Below the pieces are notes generated by a model, which saw nothing but the letters and a program-made list of their open reading frames with translations, was not told the DNA's origin and searched no databases. Below are positions 30,773-41,079 of a DNA stretch of 64,000 bases, in pieces. A program made the position numbers and the translations under genes. The stretch lies in assembly GCF_030272615.1 (NCBI RefSeq), contig NC_081407.1:151175048-151239047 (forward strand). The letters run 5' to 3'. The DNA is from Cryptomeria japonica. Its lineage: Eukaryota > Streptophyta > Pinopsida > Cupressales > Cupressaceae. Within the stretch, counting starts at the first letter, position 1; each line of letters begins with the position of its first letter.

Positions 30773-31565
30773 TAAAGCAATCATCGGTGAGGAGGGACCT
30801 CAAAGAGATCAACCTGGACCGATCATCAAGAGTAACACAATAGAAACACAAAGATATGATGGAGGCAATGCAGAACAAACTATTTTATTTCATGAAAATT
30901 GATTACAACCAACCGGTAACAACCATGTTACAACATAACCGGCTCACAGGCCCGGTAGAACATACAGAATATGTCACAACCAGGACCTTGAATCTTAAGA
31001 TCTATCTTCTATGCACAAACTCGCTACTTGATTCTTTGATTGATTACATTCTAATGCATAATTATAATTATATATATCAATCCAACGGATCCATTCATCC
31101 CAAAAAGGGATCAAAACCCGAAGAACAAGACCTAACGTATAAAATAAACAAGGTCAGCCTCCGCCAAAAGATCCCTCTGGAAAATCCAAAGGATGAAGTG
31201 TAGATCATGGGAAAAGCATAGCCACACGCCAAGGAACATCGAAATCAACACCCAAGGCTTCGTAAGCTTTGAAAGGGGTTCTGGTAGATCACCAAAAGTA
31301 GGTCTAGGCAATCGGTAACAAGAATTGCCAACCGGTAACAGGAAACTATCAAGGAAACTGATAGCGACATCTTGTCGGAAAATAATCCAAATGCGATGCG
31401 GTCTGGAACTAAGAAATATGATCAAGTCTTCAAGTAGAATCCAACTCCACCAGATCCGGTGAGCCAAAACCGAGACACATAGAAAGAAAAGTTTAAACTG
31501 CAAACATAAAGAAAATGTTTTTGGTTGATGCAAGATTGCTTTGAACCGGGGATGCTCCCACATCA
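30773..31565 (-). mobile_element. 793-bp insertion in the gag of element C, solo-LTR-like
   Basis: It is flanked by CTTGC at 30768-30772 and 31566-31570; removing it rejoins the gag frame (FDGFS to PAIGS). Read on the minus strand it starts TGATGTGGGAG and ends GATTGCTTTA, so the 3' end lacks the usual CA. It contains repeated ACCGG words, a TATATATAA stretch and an AATAAA near its minus-strand 3' end, as LTRs do. A 169-codon minus-strand frame (31132-31641) runs out of the insert into gag and is not taken as a gene. A degraded solo LTR of an unidentified family is the simplest reading. Confidence 0.7.
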
Positions 31566-32265
31566 CTTGCCCTGCTATTGGTTCTATCACACTTCCTATT
31601 GGTGTTGGCACTAAATGCTTAGATGTTCTCTTTGTTATCATTCCTACATTTGATCAATTTCATATGAAGTTGGGACATCCTTGGCTCTCTTCCATGAAAA
31701 TGATCACTTCTATTGTTCATAAGTGTTTTAAATTTCCTCATAATGATAAAATGACAACTATTAATCATAGCATATATCAAGTTATGGTGAGGCGTGGAGA
31801 TGTTTGTATTGATTATTTTTTGTCTGAACAATTCCAACCTCTTCAACCTAGAAGTGATTCTCTCTTTAAATCATATTAAAAATAGAAAAATGAGATGATT
31901 TTGTCATTGAGTAAACCTATAAATCCAAAACTTAGCCTTCCTCTTGATGATCATATACCTCTTCTTGAGGATAAGATTATTCTTCCTCCTAAGGAAATAA
32001 ATAATCTTCTTCCCAAAGAGGAATCTATTCCTTCTCCTATGGATGAGTCCACTCTTCCTCCCAAGGATAGAAATGCTCCTCCTCCCAAGTCTCAAGCTAT
32101 TCCTCCTAAGGGTAGACCTATTCCTCCTCCTCATGATGGACCTAGTCTCCTTCCTACACCTCTCATTCCTCCTTTATATGGTGCAGTTCTACCTCCTACA
32201 TCTTACAAAGGGAAGTGACCGACCTCTCTTATTGTTCAACCTAAAAGACCTCCTCCTATGCATCA
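31566..32265 (+). pseudogene. gag of element C, second part
   Basis: It resumes at PAIGSITLPIGV and continues through HPWLSSMKMITSIVHKCFKFPHN, the same C-terminal protease-like and linker region as in A and B. A Pro/Lys-rich tract with LLPTPLIPPLYGAV follows. Stops at about 31877 and 32216 interrupt it. The copia-like LTR at 32266 cuts it again. Confidence 0.87.
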
Positions 32266-33209
32266 TGTTGGAAATTGACACTCATCTAATGGTTTCTGGT
32301 AGTTTTAGGTGGCTGATTATTGGTTTAGGGTTTTCATTTATGGAACCTATTCATAGAGATTTGATCTGGTGGTTGTAATTCTTCTTATCTGAAAGCAGGT
32401 GTTAATCGGTATTTCTGGAAGAACAAAGCATTTTTGGTCTGGATGCTTTCCAGTGATTGCAGAGCATTGAATTGTGTTTGGGATGATTGGATCGACATAG
32501 ACACATCATTTTATTATTGTTTTAGTGATCCACATTTATCCTTTGGGATCCGATCAAGCCGACATGTGACTACACTTTACACTAGCGGACCGACATGGCA
32601 AATGATCTATTTTGTGATTGTCGGTATATAAGTTTGGTGTGGATGATATTTTGGTGTATGCTGCAATTGTATGCGAGTGAGTGATGATCGAGAATCCTTT
32701 GTAGCACAGTTTCACATGCACATTCTTGATCCGGTAGATGACTGAAATAGTGAACATGGCAGATCAGAGCAGATCAATAGAGGTGATTCAGTTGGTATAT
32801 TTAACACTCAATCGGAACTCATCCAAGCATTGTAGATACTATTTCAGAGTTCATTCATTGTAACTAATTTGTAAGGCAGTGAGCCTTCCTTGAGGGTTGT
32901 AGCCTTCCGGGTTATTGTAATTGAGCAGTGAGCTCTAGGCAGTGTGCTTGAATGCCTGTGCATTCCCATATTGTAATATTGTTTTGCTACTAGCCATAGT
33001 GGAACATATTGTGGGTTCAAATCTCACCATGGTTTTTCCCATTTGGGTTTCCACCTAAAAAATTTGGTGTTATGCTTTTGTGGTTGATTGTTTTAAGTTT
33101 CTGTGTTTCAGTTTCAAGTGTTTGCTTCTGGTGGTTCAAAGTTGAGTTTGAAAATCTGTTGATTGGTAGATCACTGACCCCCCTCTCTCAGTGATCCCTG
33201 ATTTCAACA
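32266..33209 (+). mobile_element. Copia-like solo LTR in the gag of element C
   Basis: 944 bases starting TGTTGGAAATT and ending ATTTCAACA, a matched TGTTG/CAACA pair. A TATATAA box lies near 32623. The last third holds a TTTTTCCCATTTGGGTTTCCACC motif typical of plant copia LTRs. There is no internal region. The flanks CATCA and CATTG agree only at the first three bases, so the target duplication is degraded or I have placed an end slightly wrong. Confidence 0.75.
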
Positions 33210-33780
33210 CATTGTTCCTTAAAAGAGGGAAACACGCCTACACCCGATGAACCTAAACCTTCACAACCCTCAGCTAAAACTAAACAAAACCATTGTGCGA
33301 GAGAACATCGATGGAGACATCGTGCAAGAGCTCATGAACTTACTTCCCAAACCATTTCTTCTCCTAAAACACCAACTGTTGACATAATTCCATTTTCTCC
33401 TAATGAGGATGTTCAAGCTAATTCCCCAAGACATAAAATGCTTAAGACAAATGATCGTTCAAGTTCTATTCCTATTAGAGCTCTTATTTTTGTTAATCTT
33501 GATGAAGGAATAGGTGAGAATGTTGCTAATGATGAAAATGTTGATCCTAATATTTTTGATGATGAATATGAATATGTTGATGTTGACAACAATTTATCTA
33601 AACGATTTTCAAAAGCATTAATCCTAGCTCCTAGCAACGAACAAAGTGATCCATCATTAGAGCATGGTCCTTGTTTGGAACTTGTGATAGCTCCATCTAT
33701 TGTGCTCGATGTTTCTCCTCTTGTGTGTTTTCCACTTCTCAAAATAATGATGAGCAAGATCGAGGGGCAGATGACGTGCT
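33210..33780 (+). pseudogene. gag of element C, third part (C-terminus)
   Basis: After the solo LTR the gag C-terminus continues: a basic Arg-rich stretch, then ALIFVNLDEGIGENV, an acidic DDEYEYVDVDNNLSKRFSKALILAP block and LELVIAPSIVLDVSPL. Each has a counterpart in B. The frame is open from 33438 to the end of the homology. Confidence 0.85.
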
Positions 33781-33805
33781 TGATTAGCTTCATTAGCACT
33801 GTAGA

Positions 33806-33831
33806 TTCTCTCTCTCTCTCTCTCTCTCTCT
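33806..33831. repeat. (TC)n microsatellite
   Basis: About 12 uninterrupted TC units just after the gag of element C, not present at the same place in A or B. Confidence 0.9.
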
Positions 33832-34015
33832 TGCTTGTTTGTGATCCTTCTTCTCTTTCTCTCTCTATTCTTCTATTTGTTGTCCTTAGTGTTGTCTACT
33901 TGAGGATGATGCAAAGTGTTGAGATCTCTTTTGGTCTCTTCCATGTTGACTCAAAAGGCACATGTGTCCCTTTCTTCCATGGTGGTTTCCTTTATTTGGG
34001 GGATGAGGATAATTC

Positions 34016-34042
34016 TACACACACACACACACACACACACAC
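34016..34042. repeat. (AC)n microsatellite
   Basis: About 13 uninterrupted AC units in the 3' noncoding part of element C. The equivalent place in A (about 7130-7150) has only CATACATACATA, so the repeat expanded after divergence. Confidence 0.9.
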
Positions 34043-34525
34043 CATATACATGAGTTATCATAAAAAACATACTGACCCTAGAGTTAAGCGAAACCACCCC
34101 CTGCTTTGTGTTCATTATCCTTTGATTTGTCGTCTCTTGAGGGCTAAATTAACGTTCTTGTCTTTTTGGGTGTATCCTACCTTAAACCCATTTCTCCCAA
34201 CAAGGTGTGCACAATCGCTTTAACATGGGGGCATACACTCCGCTCAATGATTCTCTCTCTTGCATATCTTGATATTTAAAGTTACTTAGCAAATTTTGTC
34301 TTTTGCTTTGTAATTTTTTGTATTTTCCTTTTCATGACTCATAGTAAGAGAACCTTACTAGTTGTGGTCATGGTTCTCTCTTTCTCTCTCATGATCTTCC
34401 CTTTTACCTTGTCATTGAAGTTGTGAGATCCTAAAGTCCACTAGGGGTTTGGGGTATCTTGCCTCCTTGATGACTTGGTGAAAGTCTTTCAATGTGAACT
34501 CTTAGTACTTTACCGAGAGTATGAT

Positions 34526-34530
34526 TGACC
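34526..34530. repeat. Target site duplication of element B (left copy)
   Basis: TGACC here and at 42264-42268, directly outside the two LTRs of B. Confidence 0.92.
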
Positions 34531-35704
34531 TGTAAAGTGGAAAATCTAACCCTAGGTGTTCTCCCCCACTCCAAGGAGAAAGGGGGTCACTAGGATTGAT
34601 GGTTTTCACTTAGGAGGGACTTTACATTCAAAAGAGGGGTTGAAACCCACAAGATCCAATCCCACACAATGCAAGACTGGACTCTAAATGAGTTTCAAGG
34701 GTTGAGACATCAAGGATACCCTCTTTTGTAAAGATTGTAGATAGAAAGATTGAACTAGGAATGCATGTAAAGTAAGAAAGATTTGCTTATAAACAGAGAT
34801 AGGGATACAGGATGAAGCTGCGGACCTGGAATTCGCAGTAAAATGTCGAGATGATGTTGTTCTGCAAATTTGAGCGAAAGTTGATGGGACGATGGCACCC
34901 GGTGTGCACACGATCCTCCGAAAAATCCGCGAAACAAAGGGGGATCTGTTCGTCTCTGCACAAGGATTCCAGATCTTCAATTACAGCCACGTACCTACAA
35001 CCTACACACAGAAAAGAGAGGATGATTGGGGGGTTAGGGATTAGGGGTTTTCCTTTAAGTCAAACCCCAGTTTTGGAATTAACCAAGAAATGAGAATGCT
35101 GTAAATGTAAATGTTTGTAATGTAAACAAGTACTGATACCTTGTTGTAAGAATGTTTGTATTCTTACATGCGAAGGTGTAATGTATGTTGTATGTTGTAT
35201 GTTGTAAGTGATCTCCTCTTCAATGGTTGAATCCTTGTCTTGAATGCAACACTTAGCCTTGAATGGAGACTTAGAATGCTCAATTGCTTGAAGGAATGCT
35301 TTGAATGCTTGAATGTTTGAATGTTTGAATATCGCTTCCGCCTCTTGCTTGCATATATTTTCGTTTTTTTCCTTTTTCTTCCCTCCCCAAATGGAAGGGG
35401 AAATGTAGTTTATATACTTGTCAATTAGGGCTGATAGATTGATTTTTTCGACCTTAGGCCGACCAGGAAACATTATTTCCTGAATTGCAAACTTAAAGAC
35501 CCGATGCCCAAAAGAGACCGGGCCCAAAATAGGGCCAGGGACCAGGGCGCTGGGCGCCATGGTCCCACCTCCCGGGACAACAAGGTGCAGTTTTTGGTGT
35601 CGTAAACAGGTTTCGGGGTCTCCATTCAGGTTCAACGTTGCGCCGCCATCGTGAAGACCCAAATGTAGTCGAAATTGCAAGTGTCACAATTTTAGGACGC
35701 TACA
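34531..35704 (-). repeat. 3' LTR of element B
   Basis: 1174 bp. On the minus strand it runs from TGTAGCGTCC to CTTTACA. It lacks about 30 bases near 35585 that the 5' LTR keeps at 42115-42145, and has an extra TGTATGTTG repeat near 35190. Otherwise it is nearly identical. Confidence 0.94.
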
Positions 35705-35719
35705 TTTAGCCCCCACTTT
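35705..35719 (-). promoter_or_regulatory. Polypurine tract of element B
   Basis: AAAGTGGGGGCTAAA on the minus strand runs into the 3' LTR, identical to that of element A. Confidence 0.75.
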
Positions 35720-36448
35720 AGCGGGAGTATAAGTGTACGCCCATACTTCCGGTAAAGTACAAGGAAACAACATTGAAAAACTTTCACCATGTCAAGAAGG
35801 CAAGATATACCAAGCCCCCAGTGGACTAAGGATCTTACGGCTTCGATTGACAAAGTAAAAGGGAAGATCACGAGGGAGAACCATGACTGTCAGTAGTAAG
35901 GTTCCCTCACTATGAGTCATGCAAGAAAGACATCAAAAATTTTCAAGGCAAAGCTAAATTTGTCAAGAAATTTTCAAGTATCTTGAAGAGATATGAACGG
36001 GGTGTATGCCCCCCTACGTTAAAGCGATCGCACATGCCTCATCGGGGGTGATTGCTTTAAGGTAGTGATACATATAGGAAATGAGAAGGAAAGGAGCACG
36101 TTATCACAAGGATTTAGCCCCCAAGTGTGAGATAAGCCCAAGGATAATAGACACAAAACACAAAGCACGAGGTGACTTCGCTTTCCTTGGGGTCAGTATG
36201 CTGTATGATAATTCATGTATATCATATGTATGTATGCATAATTGTTCTTCATTCCCCAATCAAGGAAGGTCACCTAGAAGAAGGGAACACATGTGTCTTT
36301 TGAGTCAACATGAGAGAGACCAAAAGAGATCTCAATGCTTTGCATCGTCCTCAAGTAGACAACACTAAGGACAACAAATAGAAGAATGAGAATAACACAT
36401 AGAAGAAGTAACAAAAGAGAGGAGGAAAGAGTCTGCTATGCTAATGAA
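35720..36448 (-). other. 3' noncoding region of element B
   Basis: Counterpart of 6887-7641 in element A, with the same landmarks in the same order. No domain is seen; a 95-codon plus-strand frame here is not supported. Confidence 0.7.
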
Positions 36449-39400
36449 CTAGTCTAGCACATCATCTACCCCTCGATCTTGCTGATCAATGTTTCGGGAA
36501 GGTAGGGAACATGCTAGAGGAGGAACATCCAATACAGCAGATGGAGCTATCACGAGATCCAAACAAGGGCTATGTTCATATTCCAAGCCACGTTGTTCTT
36601 GTCTAGGAGCTAGGATAAGTGCTTTAGAAAATTCGTTAGATAAATGGTTATCAACATCAACATATTCATATTCACTATCAGAAAAAGAAGTAACATTTTC
36701 ATCATGAATAACATTTTCATCTATATCAACATCAAGATTTATAAAAATTGGATCTTTCACTCGCACAGGATCAAGACCATCATGCATCTTATGTTTAGGA
36801 TATTTTGGCTCAATTTCTGGCTGAGGAGAAAATGGAATAATACTAGCTGAAGGTGTTTTTGGGGATTGCAAAGTTTGAGAAGCAGCTGCATGAGCTCTAA
36901 GACGACGCTTTCGTCGGCATTCACGTGCAGAACGATTTCGTCTAGTCTTAGTAGGAAGTTGAGAAGATTGAGGAGGAGGAATGTTCTCGTCCTTATCACT
37001 TGGGTGTTTGGGTTGTGATCTCTTAGGTTGGATAATAGGAGAAGAAGAAGGTCTCTTCTCTCTATAAAAAGAAGGAGGAGGAACTGCTCCATATAAAGGA
37101 AGAATATTTGGTTTAGGAAGGAGACCAAGTCCATCATGACGAGGAGGTATAGGTCTACTTTTAGAAAGTTTATTAGGCATAGACATAGTCACATCCATAG
37201 GGATGGGTTGGGAATCTCCTTGAGGAAAGACATTAATTTTATCTTTCAAAGGAAGAACTTCCTTCTCAAGAACGATAGGAATATCAAGTTTGGGTGTTCT
37301 AGGTTCACTTAGAGATAGGATCATATCTTTTTTCCACTTTTGATAAGATTTGAAAAGATGATCACTTCGCGGTGGAAGAGATTGGAATTGTTTAGGCCAA
37401 AAATAATCAATAGGAACACCAGAAGTTCTTTCAGCTGGTTTAAAGAGACTATGATTGACAGTAACAACTTCACCATTATGGGGAAATTTCAAACACTTGT
37501 GAATAGGAGAAGCAATAGCTTTCATGGAAGATAGCCAAGGATAGCCTAGCTTCACATGAAATTGTTCGGACGATGGAATAATAGCAAAGCTCACATCAAG
37601 GGATTTGTTATGGACCTCAATAGGTAATATAATAGAACCAATTGTAGGAGAAGAAAATGCATCAAATAATTTCACAACCACATTTGTTTCGTCATAGATC
37701 ACTTGATTCAATTGCAAAGTAAAAAGAAATTCTTCAGTAATGATATTAACCATACAAGAAGGATCAATAAGCACTCCACGGCAAGGTGTATTCTTGACTT
37801 TTGCAACTACATATAAAGGACCATCAGGTTCCCTGATAGTTTCATGAGAATTAAAGGTGATGGATGGTTCTTTAGGGATTTTTTGCTGCTCCACAAAGTT
37901 AATCACATTCGGAGTCATAGACACAAGATCATCAGGTGAGACAGAGGAATCATTAGTATCAATCGCATTAGAGGTATGAGAAGGTAACGGATCAGTAAAA
38001 ATCTTGAGATTTTGATTAGGAGGAGCTACAGATGTATTGCCTTTATCATTCACACCAGAAACATAGATAGTATTATTATCAATCAAATCTTGAATTTTAC
38101 CCTTTAAAGCAAAACATTTTTCAGTATCATGCCCAGGTTGACGATGAAATTGACAAAAAGATTTCTTATCAAAATAGGGTGAATTAATCTTTGCAGGATC
38201 TATTTGCCTTATAGGAGGAAGAGTAAGCACATTTTGTTCCAATAACTTATTCATAAAAATATGCAGTGATTCATTCAAAGGAGTAAACTTTCTTTCTTTC
38301 TTGAAAAACTTAGAAATAGGAGGCACACCTGATGCTGCATTCACATTGTTGTTGATGATGTTTTCATTGAATTTAATGGACTCTCTATTCGGTTTAAACT
38401 TCCCAAATGGTTGTTGACTACTATCACCCTTATCACTCGGAGCCATAGGATTTGCTTGTTCCATTTGACTCACAGTCAGTTGATAATTGTGAAGAGTTGC
38501 ACACAACTGTTGGAAAGAAGTAAACTCAGAAAACATAAGTTTTTCTCTAATATCTTTTTGTAAATTAGAAATAAAGATTCTTTGAATATCATTGTCAGGT
38601 ACTGGAAAAGAAATTTGAGCATACAAATGCTTATATCTACCAATGAAATCAGTCACTTTTTCTTTAACACCTTGTTTACAATGCATTAAATCAATCAAAG
38701 TAACTTTAGGACTTATATTGTTTTGAAATTGTTGAATAAAAGCATTTGCAAGTTGTTGGAAAGAAGTAATAGAATAGGAAGGCAACGAGCAATACCATTG
38801 TAGAGCCTTGTCTCTTAATGTTCTAGTAAACAGTTTTGCAAGCAATCTTTGGTCATGAGCAAAATCAGTACATATTGTTTGAAAAGTCTTAACATGTGTT
38901 AGAGGATCACCTTTACCATTGTAAAGCTCCAATTGTGGGAGTTCAACATGCTTAGGGGGAATAGCTCGAACAATGTCAAGAGAAAGTGGGCTTGCCACAT
39001 CAAATGTGGGCACACTAAACTTAGATTGATTCATAGAGGCAATTTGTTGCTGTAAATAAGAGACAGTTTGTGCAAGATTGTTAATGGTTGCTTCAGTCGA
39101 AGAGTTCATATTAGACGTGTTAGATTGAGATGGAGGTATTATGTTATTGAAAGAAGGTATTGATTGAGAGTAAGGTGGTGGGACACTATGATAGTTAGTC
39201 ATAGGAGATGATTGGAAAGGAGGAACACTACAAGGAGGAATGGAATGGTTAAATGAATTGCCCCCTTGTGCCAGGTTCATTTGTGGAGATGTAATAGGAA
39301 CACTCATTGAAGGAATGAATGAAGAAGAAGGATTGAATGAAGGAAGAGGGTTAATTGAAGAAGAAGGATTGCCCCCATGACTGGGGATCATAGGTGGAAT

Positions 39401-39895
39401 GTCTTGTATTGAAGTAGTCATTATGTTTGATGTGAAAGTAGGTATACTAGCAATAGGAGTTGTTAAAAGAATAGAATGATTGACTTGAGTAGGAGGTTGT
39501 GTATAACCCAAAGTTTCGGCACAACTCTTCATATGCATCACATTCGAATCCACAATGTGTGCAATACCACACAAAATATCAATTCCATTCTTATCATTTT
39601 GAACCATACATTTTAGACCCTCAATTAAAGGAAGAGCTTGACTATCAGGGTATTCTTGAGACATCCATTGTCGAAAATTGTCAAATTGGTTATCCAATTT
39701 CAAAATTTGTTCTTCAGAAACCTCATGGAGAGCTTCTTCATCATTAAGAGGATTAGAGGAATTACCCATGTCCTCATTAAAAATGCCATTCAAATTAGGT
39801 TCCATCTCCTCAGTATTTAAACCTTGGAAAAACTTAATTCTAAGGCTTCGTCTAACGGGAATAGTGTAAGTAGGGCTTATTGTTGTAAAACTCAT
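36449..39895 (-). CDS. Intact gag with protease-like domain, gag-only gypsy element B
   Basis: An 1148-aa structural polyprotein expected to package element RNA in cytoplasmic particles. Order: acidic N-terminus (1-110); Pro/Ser/Asn-rich tract (150-260); short coiled-coil (266-294); Retrotrans_gag domain (about 320-480, with LARTLRDKALQWY-like core at 355-368); knuckle-like C581, H584, H589, C594; aspartic-protease-like fold (about 675-800) with D711-P-S-C where D-T/S-G is usual; Pro/Lys-rich linker (830-1000); Arg-rich patch near 960-980; acidic C-terminus with DSEYEYVDVDNHL. It is much longer than a plain gypsy gag. The start matches the MSFTT start in A and C. Whether the protease-like part can cut is doubtful. 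No pol follows. Confidence 0.93.
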   Translation of the reverse strand: MSFTTISPTYTIPVRRSLRIKFFQGLNTEEMEPNLNGIFNEDMGNSSNPLNDEEALHEVSEEQILKLDNQFDNFRQWMSQEYPDSQALPLIEGLKCMVQNDKNGIDILCGIAHIVDSNVMHMKSCAETLGYTQPPTQVNHSILLTTPIASIPTFTSNIMTTSIQDIPPMIPSHGGNPSSSINPLPSFNPSSSFIPSMSVPITSPQMNLAQGGNSFNHSIPPCSVPPFQSSPMTNYHSVPPPYSQSIPSFNNIIPPSQSNTSNMNSSTEATINNLAQTVSYLQQQIASMNQSKFSVPTFDVASPLSLDIVRAIPPKHVELPQLELYNGKGDPLTHVKTFQTICTDFAHDQRLLAKLFTRTLRDKALQWYCSLPSYSITSFQQLANAFIQQFQNNISPKVTLIDLMHCKQGVKEKVTDFIGRYKHLYAQISFPVPDNDIQRIFISNLQKDIREKLMFSEFTSFQQLCATLHNYQLTVSQMEQANPMAPSDKGDSSQQPFGKFKPNRESIKFNENIINNNVNAASGVPPISKFFKKERKFTPLNESLHIFMNKLLEQNVLTLPPIRQIDPAKINSPYFDKKSFCQFHRQPGHDTEKCFALKGKIQDLIDNNTIYVSGVNDKGNTSVAPPNQNLKIFTDPLPSHTSNAIDTNDSSVSPDDLVSMTPNVINFVEQQKIPKEPSITFNSHETIREPDGPLYVVAKVKNTPCRGVLIDPSCMVNIITEEFLFTLQLNQVIYDETNVVVKLFDAFSSPTIGSIILPIEVHNKSLDVSFAIIPSSEQFHVKLGYPWLSSMKAIASPIHKCLKFPHNGEVVTVNHSLFKPAERTSGVPIDYFWPKQFQSLPPRSDHLFKSYQKWKKDMILSLSEPRTPKLDIPIVLEKEVLPLKDKINVFPQGDSQPIPMDVTMSMPNKLSKSRPIPPRHDGLGLLPKPNILPLYGAVPPPSFYREKRPSSSPIIQPKRSQPKHPSDKDENIPPPQSSQLPTKTRRNRSARECRRKRRLRAHAAASQTLQSPKTPSASIIPFSPQPEIEPKYPKHKMHDGLDPVRVKDPIFINLDVDIDENVIHDENVTSFSDSEYEYVDVDNHLSNEFSKALILAPRQEQRGLEYEHSPCLDLVIAPSAVLDVPPLACSLPSRNIDQQDRGVDDVLD

Positions 39896-40020
39896 GCACT
39901 AAAAGAGAGAGAAAATTTTGAATTTTAGAGGTAGCAAATTTCAGTAAAATCAGCCAATCTCCTAGATTTAAGCTGTTAAATACAATCAGGACAATCTCCC
40001 GAAATTTTGAAAAAAATGTC

Positions 40021-40056
40021 CGGGACCGTGGCGAACGGAGTGCACACGGTCCTCGC
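40021..40056 (-). repeat. Recurring stem-loop motif, leader copy (element B)
   Basis: GGACCGTG and CACGGTCC surround a GC-rich 14-base centre, equivalent to 3341-3376 in element A. Confidence 0.7.
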
Positions 40057-40642
40057 AGCTTTTTTCGAAATTTTCAGGGATGAAAGTTATGATGATTTTA
40101 GAGCTAATCTGAAAAAATTGAGTGATTTTAAGATCTGTAGATAGGCCAAATTAAAGTTGCAATCTCAAAATTGAACCCTACCAAGATTGTTTGAAAAATG
40201 CAAAATTTGAATTTTGAAAAAGAGAGGGAAACTGAAATTTTGAATTTTATGATTTAAGAGGGAATACTAAAAGCAATGCAGGTTTTGAAATTTAAAAATT
40301 GACTCAATTTCATGCAAAATTCAATTTTGAAAGTGGAAATCAAGGTTGTTGCAATTAAACATTTAATTTCAAAAGTCACAAACTGCAAAAATTTGAATAA
40401 AGCACTGAAATTTCGAATGAATGCCAACACACTTTTCAGATTTAGGATAGTAAGAAACACAATTTTGACATGAATTTCAATTTCAACAATTTTTGAATGA
40501 TTAGAAGCCTTAATCCAAGCAATCCCTAGACCAACTTTGACTTTAATTTTGAAAGTGTTAGAATTGATGAAATCAGCCAAAATTCTGGATTTTAGCAAAA
40601 AAATACAGTAAGATCTAGCTCTCGAAATTTCGGAAAAAATGT

Positions 40643-40680
40643 CGGGGACGATGGCGCTTGGGGTGCACATGGTCCTCGCA
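40643..40680 (-). repeat. Recurring stem-loop motif, second leader copy (element B)
   Basis: Equivalent to 2717-2752 in element A, with imperfect arms (ATGGTCC against GGACGAT on the plus strand). Confidence 0.65.
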
Positions 40681-41057
40681 ACTTTTTTCCAAATTTTCAG
40701 GGATGAGAGATATTATGATTTTGTTGCAGAATCCAAAGTTATAGCCGATTTGGAGTTGTTTTAATCAGTGAAATCATCAGTCAAAGGCTGAATCAAGAGG
40801 ATTTTAAAAATTAGGGTTTTGACACTTAACCACTTAATTTTCAAAATTAAAGCACAGATATGATTTGATAATTTGCAGTAGAAGGGTAGATCTGAAACAA
40901 GCATTAACAACTAAACATTTCACAAGCTCAATTACTAAACAGAAAATTTTAGGGTTTTTATGCAATTAACCTCTAAAATTTGCAAAAGATCAAACATGAA
41001 AATGTAATTAAGGAAGCAAATTTTTCAGATCTAACCATGAGTAATCAGAATTAGGAT

Positions 41058-41076
41058 GTTCACATCGGGTTCACCA
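41058..41076 (-). promoter_or_regulatory. Primer binding site of element B
   Basis: On the minus strand TGGTGAACCCGATGTGAAC, three bases from the 5' LTR; one base differs from element A. Confidence 0.8.
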
Positions 41077-41079
41077 AAA

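Larger units (their letters stand above)
33781..34530 (+). other. 3' noncoding region of element C, up to element B
   Basis: A diverged version of 6887-7640 in element A, recognisable by GTTGTCTACTTGAGGA, GATCTCTTTTGGTCTC and the CCACTAGGGG stretch. It is cut at 34530 by element B and continues for 33 bases after it (42264-42296). Confidence 0.7.
39896..41057 (-). other. Leader of element B with two stem-loop motifs
   Basis: About 1.16 kb between primer site and gag, colinear with 2341-3500 in A. The repeated block with the GGACCGTG-type motif occurs at 40021-40056 and 40643-40680. A 138-codon frame at 40254-40670 reads through AT-rich repeats and is not supported as a gene. Confidence 0.65.

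Noticed and set aside
31132-31641. 169-codon minus-strand frame
   Set aside because: It crosses the boundary of the 793-bp insert into antisense gag, so it cannot be one inherited gene.
40254-40670. 138-codon minus-strand frame in the leader of element B
   Set aside because: The colinear leader in A breaks it; composition is AT-rich repeat and the residues show no domain.
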